From: Bacillota bacterium
GTDB taxonomy: Bacteria; Bacillota; Clostridia; Christensenellales; Borkfalkiaceae
NCBI GenBank assembly: GCA_003343995.1
Contig: QAKE01000039.1
Coordinates: 1 to 28,770 of the forward strand
Reading direction: 5' to 3'
Length of the DNA stretch: 28,770 nucleotides
Position numbers and translations under genes: made by a program
Shown: piece after piece, positions 19,140-26,149 of the stretch
Numbering within the stretch: position 1 is the stretch's first letter
Layout of the letters: each line of letters begins with the position of its first letter
Notes under the pieces: model-generated
Databases searched by the model: none
Seen by the model: only the letters and a program-made list of their open reading frames with translations
Told to the model about the DNA's origin: nothing

Positions 19140-21005
19140 TTAATTGAGTTTATCTATTTCGGACTGCATCTTCTGCATCGCGCCCAAACCGCCGCTCAAA
19201 AGCGCCGCCTTGTCGGAGGAGGTAAATTCCAGCTCCTCCATCAGCGCCTCGATCTCGTCGATCTTCGCCTGATAGTCGCCCTTATTCTCCGCGGTTACCG
19301 CCTTCGCCTGCAATCTCCAGCCGCCCTCGTCGTATTCGACGTATTCGGCGAGATCCATGAGCTTTTTGCTCACCTTAAGATAATTTTCGTATTTGACCAG
19401 CAGATTGACGTCGTCCTCGGAAATATTCTTCTTCAGCTCGTCGCTCAACGCGTCATAAGCGGCGCGTGCGGCGGTAATCTGTTCTTCCTGCGTCCAGCGT
19501 TCGCCTTCCTCCGCCGTGCGGTCGTATTCGATCTGCGTGATGGAGGTGGAGAGCGCGGCGATCTTCAGCGTTACGCTCTGCGTCTTGTCGGTTTCCTTCA
19601 TTTCGCCGAGGAAATGCACGTTTTCCTTGCCGATCGTCCACTTATCGTCCTCGCCGTCGTCGTCGGTGTCTTCGCCGACCGCCGCCGCGTTCAGCGCGGC
19701 GTAATTGACGTAGCTTAAGCCGTCGTTGGAGTTATCCAGCCAGAACACCTGCCCCGCCTCGTATTCCGGAGCATACCAATCGGTGACGATCGCATCCTCG
19801 GTGACGAGCGTTTCGTGCGCTTCCGTGCCGGCGGTAACGTCGGTTTTGGCGAGTTTGGAATCCGACGTCGTGTAGTAAAGGTCGTTGCCCTCCAAGGAAA
19901 GGAGCGTCGTGGCGCTCACCTTGGCGACGAACGCCTTTTCCCCTTTATATTTGCCGTCCGTTTCTTTCTTGAAAGTGTATTTTACGATATAATCGGTTTC
20001 CGCCGCGTAAAACTCGGTGAGAGATTCGATTACGGAAGTCGCCGCGACGAGGGCGGTATCCTTATATTCCGCGGCTTTTTCCAGACCGCTCGCAAAGAGG
20101 TCGCTCACGCTCACGCCGTACGTTTTGCTCTCCGCCTCGGTATACGTTCTCGATTCCGTCAGAAATACGTATTCGCCCTCGGCAAAGCTCAGCGCGTAGG
20201 TTGCGGGGGGCACGGCGCTTTCCGCGCGCTTGCCGCTCACGACGAGCTTCGCTTCCTCGCCCGCCTTTACCGCGTAAATATCGTTGTACGCCTCGTCGGC
20301 GGCGGTACCCGCGTTTTTGGGAGTGACGAGATATAACGCGACGACGCCGGTTTTTTCCACCGTTTCGTTGGGCAGGAACACGCAGGCGGACGCCTTGTTA
20401 TCGGCGTTCAGAGTTTTGGAGGAACCCGCCGTAACGTCGTAATCGACGACTTCCTGCTCCTCTGTGTCGTAATAGTAAACGTGCACGTGCTCGTCCGCCG
20501 TTTTCGCAAACCGATAATCGGTGGCGTTGCCGTTGACGGTGAGATATTCGGTATAATCGGTGCCGTCCAATTTCATGGACGCAAACTCCAAGTGGTCGTT
20601 CGCCACGGTGCCGGAGGTATCCTTTTTGGTGGAGGGAGTGGCGAAATACGCCCTATCGCCGAAAAGATACACGCCCGCCTCGGTGTCGCCCGCGGCAAAG
20701 AGCTTGGGAACGACGAGTTCCGCTTTCGCCTCCGCCGTGCCGAGCTTGGATTTTTCCACCGCCATCAGCGCGCCCTTTACGGGGGTGCCGAGGGCGTTAT
20801 CCGCCGTATACGTTTCCTTGCCGTTGACAAAGTAAACGTAATTTTCCGTTTCCACGACGGAACCGCCGTTGCTGCCGGCAACCACTTCCCCCCAGTCTTT
20901 TAAGGTGACGTTGCCGTTCCATTTGGGATTGCACGCGGTTGCGCCGAATGCCAGCACCCCCGCCATTGCCGCCGCGGCGGCGGCTTTCAACCATTTATTC
21001 GCCAT
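19140..21005 (-). CDS. Large surface lipoprotein, function unknown
   Basis: The 621-residue precursor has a lipoprotein signal (MANKWLKAAAAAAMAGVLAF) with lipid Cys at 25 in GATAC. Residues 40-460 contain many short beta segments (YVYFVNGKETY, VYLFGDRAYF, VHVYYYDTEEQEVVDYDV, NDLYYTTSDSKLAKTDV, QVFWLDNSNDGLSYV), spaced as in a beta-propeller such as DUF5050-type proteins. Near 445 is DTDDDGEDD, a calcium-loop-like motif. The last 150 residues are helical and charged, ending AMQKMQSEIDKLN. It should be anchored outside the membrane. AGGAGTT lies before the ATG at 21005; the upstream in-frame extension lacks a signal sequence and is rejected. No partner gene is adjacent and no enzyme motif was seen. 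Confidence 0.85.
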   Translation of the reverse strand: MANKWLKAAAAAAMAGVLAFGATACNPKWNGNVTLKDWGEVVAGSNGGSVVETENYVYFVNGKETYTADNALGTPVKGALMAVEKSKLGTAEAKAELVVPKLFAAGDTEAGVYLFGDRAYFATPSTKKDTSGTVANDHLEFASMKLDGTDYTEYLTVNGNATDYRFAKTADEHVHVYYYDTEEQEVVDYDVTAGSSKTLNADNKASACVFLPNETVEKTGVVALYLVTPKNAGTAADEAYNDIYAVKAGEEAKLVVSGKRAESAVPPATYALSFAEGEYVFLTESRTYTEAESKTYGVSVSDLFASGLEKAAEYKDTALVAATSVIESLTEFYAAETDYIVKYTFKKETDGKYKGEKAFVAKVSATTLLSLEGNDLYYTTSDSKLAKTDVTAGTEAHETLVTEDAIVTDWYAPEYEAGQVFWLDNSNDGLSYVNYAALNAAAVGEDTDDDGEDDKWTIGKENVHFLGEMKETDKTQSVTLKIAALSTSITQIEYDRTAEEGERWTQEEQITAARAAYDALSDELKKNISEDDVNLLVKYENYLKVSKKLMDLAEYVEYDEGGWRLQAKAVTAENKGDYQAKIDEIEALMEELEFTSSDKAALLSGGLGAMQKMQSEIDKLN

Positions 21006-21108
21006 AGTTTTTTTAACTCCTGTCCGTTTCGGAAAATATTTGCCGAGGCATTTTATTTTTGCGCAAGGCATATAATTTAAAAGCCCGAATTTCGGTTTAT
21101 GCTAATCT

Positions 21109-21137
21109 ATTATATATTAAAATCGTGAGATTTGCAA
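21109..21137 (-). promoter_or_regulatory. Sigma-A promoter of the large lipoprotein gene
   Basis: On the minus strand TTGCAA (21137-21132), 17 bp, TATAAT (21114-21109). The leader is about 95 bases; I see no riboswitch in it. Confidence 0.72.
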
Positions 21138-21219
21138 TAAAAATCCGCACTGTTTTTTAAATTAGCGCCGTTTTTTAACGGCAAAGAAAAGCGTTTTCGA
21201 TAAAACGCGGGGAGATTTT

Positions 21220-21519
21220 ATGGAAAATTTGTCGATTATGAATATTTTATCGATGCTGTCGGGGCTGAAAAAATCCCCCGACAAGTCCGCCGAGCCCGCC
21301 GCTCCCGCCGAAAACGGCAACAGCCCTTTCGGGCTGGGGAATATTTTAAGCTCTCTTTCCAAAAACAACGCTCCCGCCGAAAGCGGCGAAAAAGCGCCGC
21401 CCTCCCCGCCGAAAACAACCGCAGCGGAACGGGTGAAAATCGACGTGAACCCGCTGATTTCCGCGATGAAAAGCCACGAGGAATTCATCAAGAGAGTCAA
21501 CGGCAAAAACAAGCCGTAA
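21220..21519 (+). CDS. Small protein of unknown function
   Basis: This 99-residue protein was not recognised. The first 16 residues (MENLSIMNILSMLSGL) form an amphipathic helix, and a related stretch, NILSSLSKN, recurs at about 41-49. The middle is rich in Ala, Pro, Glu and Ser and probably disordered. The end (RVKIDVNPLISAMKSHEEFIKRV) is a second helix. GGGGAG precedes the ATG at 21220 at correct spacing, and a strong terminator follows, which supports a real gene. The promoter is unclear; a TTGCAA at 21132 is shared with the divergent lipoprotein promoter, but no good -10 follows on this strand. The helix-linker-helix form could mean a protein-binding adaptor, which is a guess. Confidence 0.68.
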   Translation: MENLSIMNILSMLSGLKKSPDKSAEPAAPAENGNSPFGLGNILSSLSKNNAPAESGEKAPPSPPKTTAAERVKIDVNPLISAMKSHEEFIKRVNGKNKP

Positions 21520-21602
21520 CCCTTTTATAAACCCGCCGCGCCGCACCGCGCGGGCAAAACGGCGGACAAACCCCGCAACGCAAAAATACCTTGTAACGAC
21601 AA

Positions 21603-21630
21603 AAAAACCCGCAAAAAACTGCGGGTTTTT
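21603..21630. terminator. Bidirectional terminator
   Basis: AAAAACCCGCA (21603-21613) pairs with TGCGGGTTTTT (21620-21630). It ends both the small gene at 21220 and the rplM-rpsI transcript. Confidence 0.9.
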
Positions 21631-21647
21631 GTTTTTTACCGAAAAGA

Positions 21648-22061
21648 TTATCTCTTCGAGAACTGCGGAGCGCGGCGAGCTTTCTTCAAGCCGTACTTCT
21701 TTCTTTCCTTCATTCTCGAATCTCTCGTCAAAAATCCTTCCTTCTTCACGATGGGGCGAAGGTCGGGTTCCGCGACGATGAGCGCGCGCGCCAAGCCGTG
21801 GCGGATAGCGCCCGCCTGACCGGTAAAGCCGCCGCCGTAAACGTTGGCGAACACGTCGTACTTCGTGAGCGTGTCGGTCGCCGCCAAGGGCTGACGAACG
21901 ATATATTTCAGCGTTTCGAGCCCGAAATATTCGTCGAGGGACTTACCGTTCACCACGACCGCGCCGGTGCCGGCGGGGATGAGTCTTACGCGTGCAACCG
22001 CTTTCTTTCTTCTGCCCGTACCCCAATACTGAATTTTTTTCTTACTCGCTGTTTTTGCCAT
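21648..22061 (-). CDS. rpsI: 30S ribosomal protein S9
   Basis: The 137-residue protein is S9 with the expected signature GTGRRKKAVARVRLIPAGTG near the N-terminus. It also has GGGFTGQAGAIRHGLARAL in the middle and the conserved tail DSRMKERKKYGLKKARRAPQFSKR, whose last residues reach the ribosomal P site. It follows rplM by 13 bases in the standard rplM-rpsI order and is co-transcribed with it. Confidence 0.97.
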   Translation of the reverse strand: MAKTASKKKIQYWGTGRRKKAVARVRLIPAGTGAVVVNGKSLDEYFGLETLKYIVRQPLAATDTLTKYDVFANVYGGGFTGQAGAIRHGLARALIVAEPDLRPIVKKEGFLTRDSRMKERKKYGLKKARRAPQFSKR

Positions 22062-22074
22062 TGTCTTCTACCTC

Positions 22075-22506
22075 TTATACAAGTTTCAAGGGTTCGGGTT
22101 TCTGCGCCGCGTTGTTGTGTTCCGGTCCTTTGTAAACCTTCAACTTTTTCAGCATCGCCCTGCCTAAGCTGTTCTTCGGCAGCATGCCTTTCACCGCTTC
22201 GTAAACAGCCAAATCGGATTTGTTTTCCATTAACTTTTTATACGTGATCGTTTTGAGACCGCCGACGTGTCCGGTGTGGTAACGGTAAAGCTTGTCTTCC
22301 AGCTTTTTGCCCGTCAAAACCACCTTGTCGCAGTTCACAACGATGACGAAATCGCCCGTGTCGACGTTGGGTGTGAAAGTAGGCTTATTCTTTCCGCGAA
22401 GAATCGCTGCTACCTTTGAAGCGAGCCTTCCGAGAGGCATCCCTTCCGCGTCGACTACATACCATTTTCTCTCAACCGTTTCGGCGTGTGCCATGTAGGT
22501 TTTCAT
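22075..22506 (-). CDS. rplM: 50S ribosomal protein L13
   Basis: The 143-residue protein is L13, with the N-terminus KWYVVDAEGMPLGRLASKVA, then DFVIVVNCDKVVLTGKK, then the signature GMLPKNSLGRAMLKKLKVY. GGAG stands upstream of the ATG at 22506. The gene has its own promoter and a structured leader, so rplM-rpsI can be expressed apart from the ecf-truA genes upstream. An rplM that autoregulates through its leader is known in Firmicutes (L13 leader RNA). Confidence 0.97.
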   Translation of the reverse strand: MKTYMAHAETVERKWYVVDAEGMPLGRLASKVAAILRGKNKPTFTPNVDTGDFVIVVNCDKVVLTGKKLEDKLYRYHTGHVGGLKTITYKKLMENKSDLAVYEAVKGMLPKNSLGRAMLKKLKVYKGPEHNNAAQKPEPLKLV

Positions 22507-22537
22507 CGTATTTATTCTCCTTGTCCTGTCTGTTCTC

Positions 22538-22596
22538 CGAAAAGTTGTTCACACGATCATTTCGGGGGGCTAATCCTACTTTTTACAAACTTTTCG
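22538..22596 (-). promoter_or_regulatory. Candidate L13 leader RNA
   Basis: In the rplM leader, CGAAAAGTT (22596-22588, minus strand) pairs perfectly with AACTTTTCG (22546-22538), enclosing a region with GGATTAGCCCCCCG. Position and a closing stem fit the Firmicutes L13 autoregulatory leader. I matched form and place, not a covariance model. Confidence 0.55.
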
Positions 22597-22612
22597 TTAT
22601 AAACGCTTAATT

Positions 22613-22641
22613 ATTTTATAATTTTCCCGTGCGAATGTCAA
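22613..22641 (-). promoter_or_regulatory. Sigma-A promoter of rplM-rpsI
   Basis: On the minus strand TTGACA (22641-22636), 17 bp, TAAAAT (22618-22613). Confidence 0.82.
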
Positions 22642-22733
22642 GCGAAATTCCCTTTAAATTCCCTTTTTTTACATAAAATTATATAAATCGTTTGATTTTT
22701 TTGCCGATACACAATATGTAGTGGGCGATTTTT

Positions 22734-23468
22734 TCACGCGCCGTATTCCACGCTCATAAGGCACAGCCCTTTCGCCGGCGCGGTGCGCCCTTTGCCCCGT
22801 TTTTTCCCCGCGAGAATCTTTTCCACGTCCTCTTCGGAAAGTCTGCCTTCCCCCACTTCCGCCAGCGTGCCCGCCATGATGCGCACCATGTTGTAGAGAA
22901 AGCCGTTCCCGCACACCGTCAGCGTGACGAAATCGCCCTCCTGTTCCACCTCGCAGCGATAGATCGTGCGCACGGTGTCCTTCACCGAGGAGTTCGCCGC
23001 GCAAAAGCTCTTGAAATCGCGCTCCCCCGCGAACAATCCGGCGGCGGCGCGCATGCGCGCGACGTCGAGCGGACCGCTCCTCGCGGCGTAGCGCTCGTAA
23101 AGCGGGCGGACGACGTCGGAAACGTAAAACGTATAGCGGTAGGTTTTTCTTTTCGCGGAAAAACGCGCGTTGAAATCCTCCGCCGCGCGTTCGCTTTTCA
23201 AAATGCGGATGTCCGGCGGCAGAAGCGCGTTGAGGGCGGGGGCGTACTTTTCGGGGGGAATGTTTTCCGCCGATACGGAAAAAGAAGCGACCTGCCCTTT
23301 CGCGTGCACGCCGCTGTCCGTCCTTCCGCTGCCCGTCAGGGATATTTTTTCCCCCGTCAGCGCCAAAAGCGCCCCTTCGATTTCCGCCTGCACGGTGTCG
23401 CCGTTGGGCTGCACCTGCCAGCCGCAGTACCCCGTGCCGTCGTATTCGACGAGGAGTTTCACGATCAT
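22734..23468 (-). CDS. truA: tRNA pseudouridine(38-40) synthase TruA
   Basis: TruA modifies U38-U40 in tRNA anticodon stems. The 244-residue protein starts MIVKLLVEYDGTGYCGWQVQ. The catalytic Asp is in SLTGSGRTDSGVHAKGQV, and the later motifs DFNARFSAKRKTYRY and GNGFLYNMVRIMAGTL are present. The ATG at 23468 overlaps the ecfT stop by four bases (ATGA), so translation is coupled. A longer upstream frame lies inside ecfT and is rejected. The order ecfA1-ecfA2-ecfT-truA is conserved in Firmicutes. Confidence 0.95.
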   Translation of the reverse strand: MIVKLLVEYDGTGYCGWQVQPNGDTVQAEIEGALLALTGEKISLTGSGRTDSGVHAKGQVASFSVSAENIPPEKYAPALNALLPPDIRILKSERAAEDFNARFSAKRKTYRYTFYVSDVVRPLYERYAARSGPLDVARMRAAAGLFAGERDFKSFCAANSSVKDTVRTIYRCEVEQEGDFVTLTVCGNGFLYNMVRIMAGTLAEVGEGRLSEEDVEKILAGKKRGKGRTAPAKGLCLMSVEYGA

Positions 23469-24283
23469 ACCGCCACCCCCCATACGCCGTTTAAGAGCAC
23501 CACGCCGGCAATGAGCGCCGCCATTAAGAGCACGGCGATCAGATCGCGCCACGTGGGGCGCATTTTTTTATATTTCGTTCTGCCCTTCGCGCCGGAATAA
23601 CAGCGGGCGTCCATGGCGTCGCCCAACTCGTCGGCGCGGCGGAAGGAACTGATGAGCAAGGGGATCAAAATGGGCACGAGCGCCTTGATGCGCTTAAAAA
23701 TATTGCCGCTTTCGAAATCCGCGCCGCGCGCCTTCTGGGCGTTGATGATGCGCTCCGTTTCGTCCATCAGCGTGGGGATAAAGCGGAGGGCGATGCTCAT
23801 GATGAGCGCGAACTCGTGCACGGGAAACTTGATCCATTTCAAGGGGGTGAACAGGCTTTCCAGCCCGTCGGCAATCTCCACGGGGGTGGTGGTGAGCGTT
23901 AAAAGCGCCGTACCCATGACGATGAGGGTGATGCGCAGCGTGATGAACGCCGCCCGCAGCAGCCCCACGTTCGTGATGACGATGATCCACCATTCGGCGA
24001 GCACCTCTCCCTCGCGGTTGAAAAGCACCTGCAAAACCGAGGAAAAGATGATGAAAAACAATATCGCCTTGATGCTTTTCAATACCTTTAAAAAGGGCAC
24101 GCGCGCGGCGACGGTGGCGATCAGAATAAACAAAAACGCCGCCAAAAACCCGTAAAAATGAAATTCCCGAATGAGAAACACCGCCACGATGTACGCGATG
24201 GATAAGAGGATTTTCACCCGCGGATCCATTTTGTGCACGAAGGACTGCGCGGGATAATACTGACCGAAGGAAACGTCTTTCAC
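23465..24283 (-). CDS. ecfT: ECF transporter transmembrane protein EcfT
   Basis: EcfT is the membrane scaffold that joins the two ATPases to interchangeable substrate-binding S components for vitamins and metals. The 272-residue protein has about six membrane segments, for example VKILLSIAYIVAVFLIREFHF, ILFFIIFSSVLQVLF and LIAVLLMAALIAGVVLL. The two coupling-helix motifs that touch the ATPases are present: AQKARGAD and AMDARCYSG. I choose the GTG at 24283, which overlaps the ecfA2 stop as GTGA and has GGAGG eight bases upstream; a GTG five codons earlier lacks this spacing. No S component is encoded in the window. Confidence 0.94.
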   Translation of the reverse strand: MKDVSFGQYYPAQSFVHKMDPRVKILLSIAYIVAVFLIREFHFYGFLAAFLFILIATVAARVPFLKVLKSIKAILFFIIFSSVLQVLFNREGEVLAEWWIIVITNVGLLRAAFITLRITLIVMGTALLTLTTTPVEIADGLESLFTPLKWIKFPVHEFALIMSIALRFIPTLMDETERIINAQKARGADFESGNIFKRIKALVPILIPLLISSFRRADELGDAMDARCYSGAKGRTKYKKMRPTWRDLIAVLLMAALIAGVVLLNGVWGVAV

Positions 24284-25143
24284 TGCCCGTCCCTCCACGC
24301 TTTCAGCGTTTTTTCCGCAAAATCCTTTACGGTGAAATCGGTGTCGACGGCAACGCCGATCTTTTTCAGCCGCGCGGCGAGATAGCCGGTGACCGGCACG
24401 TCCAGCCCCATGGCGGTGAGGGCGTCGGCGTCGCGGAACAGTTCCTTCGGCGCGTCCACGCGGTACACCTCCCCGCGGTCGAACACCGCCGCGCGGGTGC
24501 AGTGCTCCGCCACGTTGTCCATATCGTGCGAAACGATGATGACCGTTTTCACGAACCCGCGGTGCAGGGCGTGCAGAAGCGCGAAAAACTCCTTCTTGCC
24601 CTTGGGATCGAGCCCCGCCACCGGTTCGTCGAGCACGAGTATTTCCGGCTTGGTCACGATGACGCCGGCGATCGCCACGCGGCGCTTCTGCCCGCCCGAC
24701 AGATCGAAGGGCGATTTATCCTTCACCTCATCGTAATCGAGCCCCACCGTCTCGATCGCCTCCTTCACGCGGGCGTCGGTTTCCTCCGCCGATAAATTTT
24801 CGAAATTCTTCAATCCGAACGCCACGTCCGCCGACACGGTGTCGGCAAAAAGCTGGTATTCGGGGTATTGAAACACCATGCCCACCTTGGAGCGCAGCTT
24901 TTTGAAATCGCACTTTTTATCGAGCAGGTCAAATTCCCCGACGGTGAGCGTTTCGCTGCCCTTGTCCGCCTTGATCAGCCCGTTCAGGTGCTGAATAAAG
25001 GTGGATTTGCCGCTGCCCGTATGCCCGATAATGCCGAAAAACTCCCCCTCGTCTATCGTGAGGGAAACGTTTTTGAGCGCCGCCACGGCGAACTTGGATT
25101 TCGGGGAATAAACGTGGCTTAAATTCTTCGCAACGATCTGCAT
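24280..25143 (-). CDS. ecfA2: ECF transporter ATPase EcfA2
   Basis: The 287-residue ABC ATPase shows Walker A GHTGSGKST, Q-loop VFQYPEYQLF, signature LSGGQKRR, Walker B ILVLDEPVAGLDP and switch His in VSHDMDN. The C-terminal extension is typical of ECF ATPases. With EcfA1 it forms the heterodimer that powers vitamin uptake. AGAGGAATT precedes the ATG at 25143, which lies 25 bases inside the end of ecfA1, so the two are coupled. Confidence 0.95.
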   Translation of the reverse strand: MQIVAKNLSHVYSPKSKFAVAALKNVSLTIDEGEFFGIIGHTGSGKSTFIQHLNGLIKADKGSETLTVGEFDLLDKKCDFKKLRSKVGMVFQYPEYQLFADTVSADVAFGLKNFENLSAEETDARVKEAIETVGLDYDEVKDKSPFDLSGGQKRRVAIAGVIVTKPEILVLDEPVAGLDPKGKKEFFALLHALHRGFVKTVIIVSHDMDNVAEHCTRAAVFDRGEVYRVDAPKELFRDADALTAMGLDVPVTGYLAARLKKIGVAVDTDFTVKDFAEKTLKAWRDGQ

Positions 25144-25952
25144 AATTCCTCTCCCAGCGCCTCCTTGGTAAACGCCCGTTTCACGTCCATGCCCCCCGCT
25201 TGCAAAAGCGAAGCGATGTGCGCGGGAACGGGCACGTCGAGCTCGTATTTTTTCAGCTCCTCCTCCCGCGCGAAAATCTCCTCGGGAGAACCTTGCATCA
25301 CGACGTTTCCGTCGCTCAGCACCAGCACGCGGTCGGCTTCGCACACCTCGTCCATATAGTGGGTGACGGCGAGCACCGTCATGCCGTTTTCGCTGTTGAG
25401 TTTTTTCACCACGTCGGTCACCTCCCGCCTGCCGCGGGGATCGAGCATGGCGGTCGATTCGTCGAGCACCAGAACGTCGGGCTTGATCGCCAGCACGCCG
25501 GCGATGGCAACCCGTTGTTTCTGCCCGCCCGAAAGGCGGGAGGGCATGGCTTTTCTGTATTCTTCCATGCCGACGGCGGAAAGGGCGAAATCGATGCGCT
25601 CTTTTATTTCCTCTCTTTTCAAGCCGATGTTTTCCGGTCCGAACGCCACGTCGTCCTCCACGACGGAAGCGACGAGCTGGTTGTCGGGATTCTGAAACAC
25701 CACGCCGACGCGCCTTCTCAGCTCGAACAGGCGGCTTTTGTCGGCGGCGGAGATGCCGTCCACAAAGATTTCCCCCTCCGTGGGCAGAAGCAGCCCGTTG
25801 AGCAGGCGGGCGAGGGTGCTTTTGCCGCTGCCGTTATGACCGATGATCGCCGCGTATTCCCCCTTTTCCACCGAAAAAGAAACGCCGCGGAGCGCGTCTT
25901 TTTCCGCCTGCGGGTAGCGGTAATATACGTTTTTTACTTCGATAAAACTCAT
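25119..25952 (-). CDS. ecfA1: ECF transporter ATPase EcfA1
   Basis: The 277-residue ABC ATPase has Walker A GHNGSGKST (38-46), Q-loop VFQNPDNQLVASVVEDDVAF, signature LSGGQKQR, Walker B VLVLDESTAMLDP and TVLAVTHYMDE. The DEST and AMLDP forms mark EcfA1. It is the first gene of the ecfA1-ecfA2-ecfT-truA operon. Upstream of the ATG at 25952 there is only a weak CGGAAAAAA site. The rplQ gene that often precedes ecfA1 in Firmicutes is absent; PFOR lies divergently there. Confidence 0.95.
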   Translation of the reverse strand: MSFIEVKNVYYRYPQAEKDALRGVSFSVEKGEYAAIIGHNGSGKSTLARLLNGLLLPTEGEIFVDGISAADKSRLFELRRRVGVVFQNPDNQLVASVVEDDVAFGPENIGLKREEIKERIDFALSAVGMEEYRKAMPSRLSGGQKQRVAIAGVLAIKPDVLVLDESTAMLDPRGRREVTDVVKKLNSENGMTVLAVTHYMDEVCEADRVLVLSDGNVVMQGSPEEIFAREEELKKYELDVPVPAHIASLLQAGGMDVKRAFTKEALGEELCRSLRRI

Positions 25953-25979
25953 AGCTTTTTTCCGTTTTTTGTTTTGTAC

Positions 25980-26008
25980 ATTTTACCATATCGCGGAAAA
26001 ATACACAA
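25980..26008 (-). promoter_or_regulatory. Sigma-A promoter of the ecfA1 operon
   Basis: On the minus strand TTGTGT (26008-26003), 17 bp, TAAAAT (25985-25980), with an extended TGG before the -10. Medium match. Confidence 0.65.
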
Positions 26009-26065
26009 TGATTTTTGAAGGGTTTCGCAAATTGAGGGAAATTTTGCGTTATTTTTCTTTTTCAA

Positions 26066-26094
26066 TTGACTATTTTTTCTTTTAATAGTACAAT
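26066..26094 (+). promoter_or_regulatory. Sigma-A promoter of PFOR
   Basis: TTGACT (26066-26071), 17 bp, TACAAT (26089-26094). A small hairpin, GCCCG-TTTG-CGGGC (26101-26114), lies at the predicted 5' end of the mRNA and may stabilise it. Confidence 0.78.
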
Positions 26095-26149
26095 ATATAT
26101 GCCCGTTTGCGGGCGCATGAATCGAAATAATTTTTGGAGGATTAAGTTA

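Noticed and set aside
21530..21566. GC-rich imperfect hairpin after the small gene at 21220
   Set aside because: It has no T-run and a strong terminator follows at 21603-21630, so it is not needed to explain termination.
23469..23552. N-terminal extension of truA
   Set aside because: It lies within ecfT; TruA homology starts at MIVKLLVEYD and the ATGA overlap marks the start.
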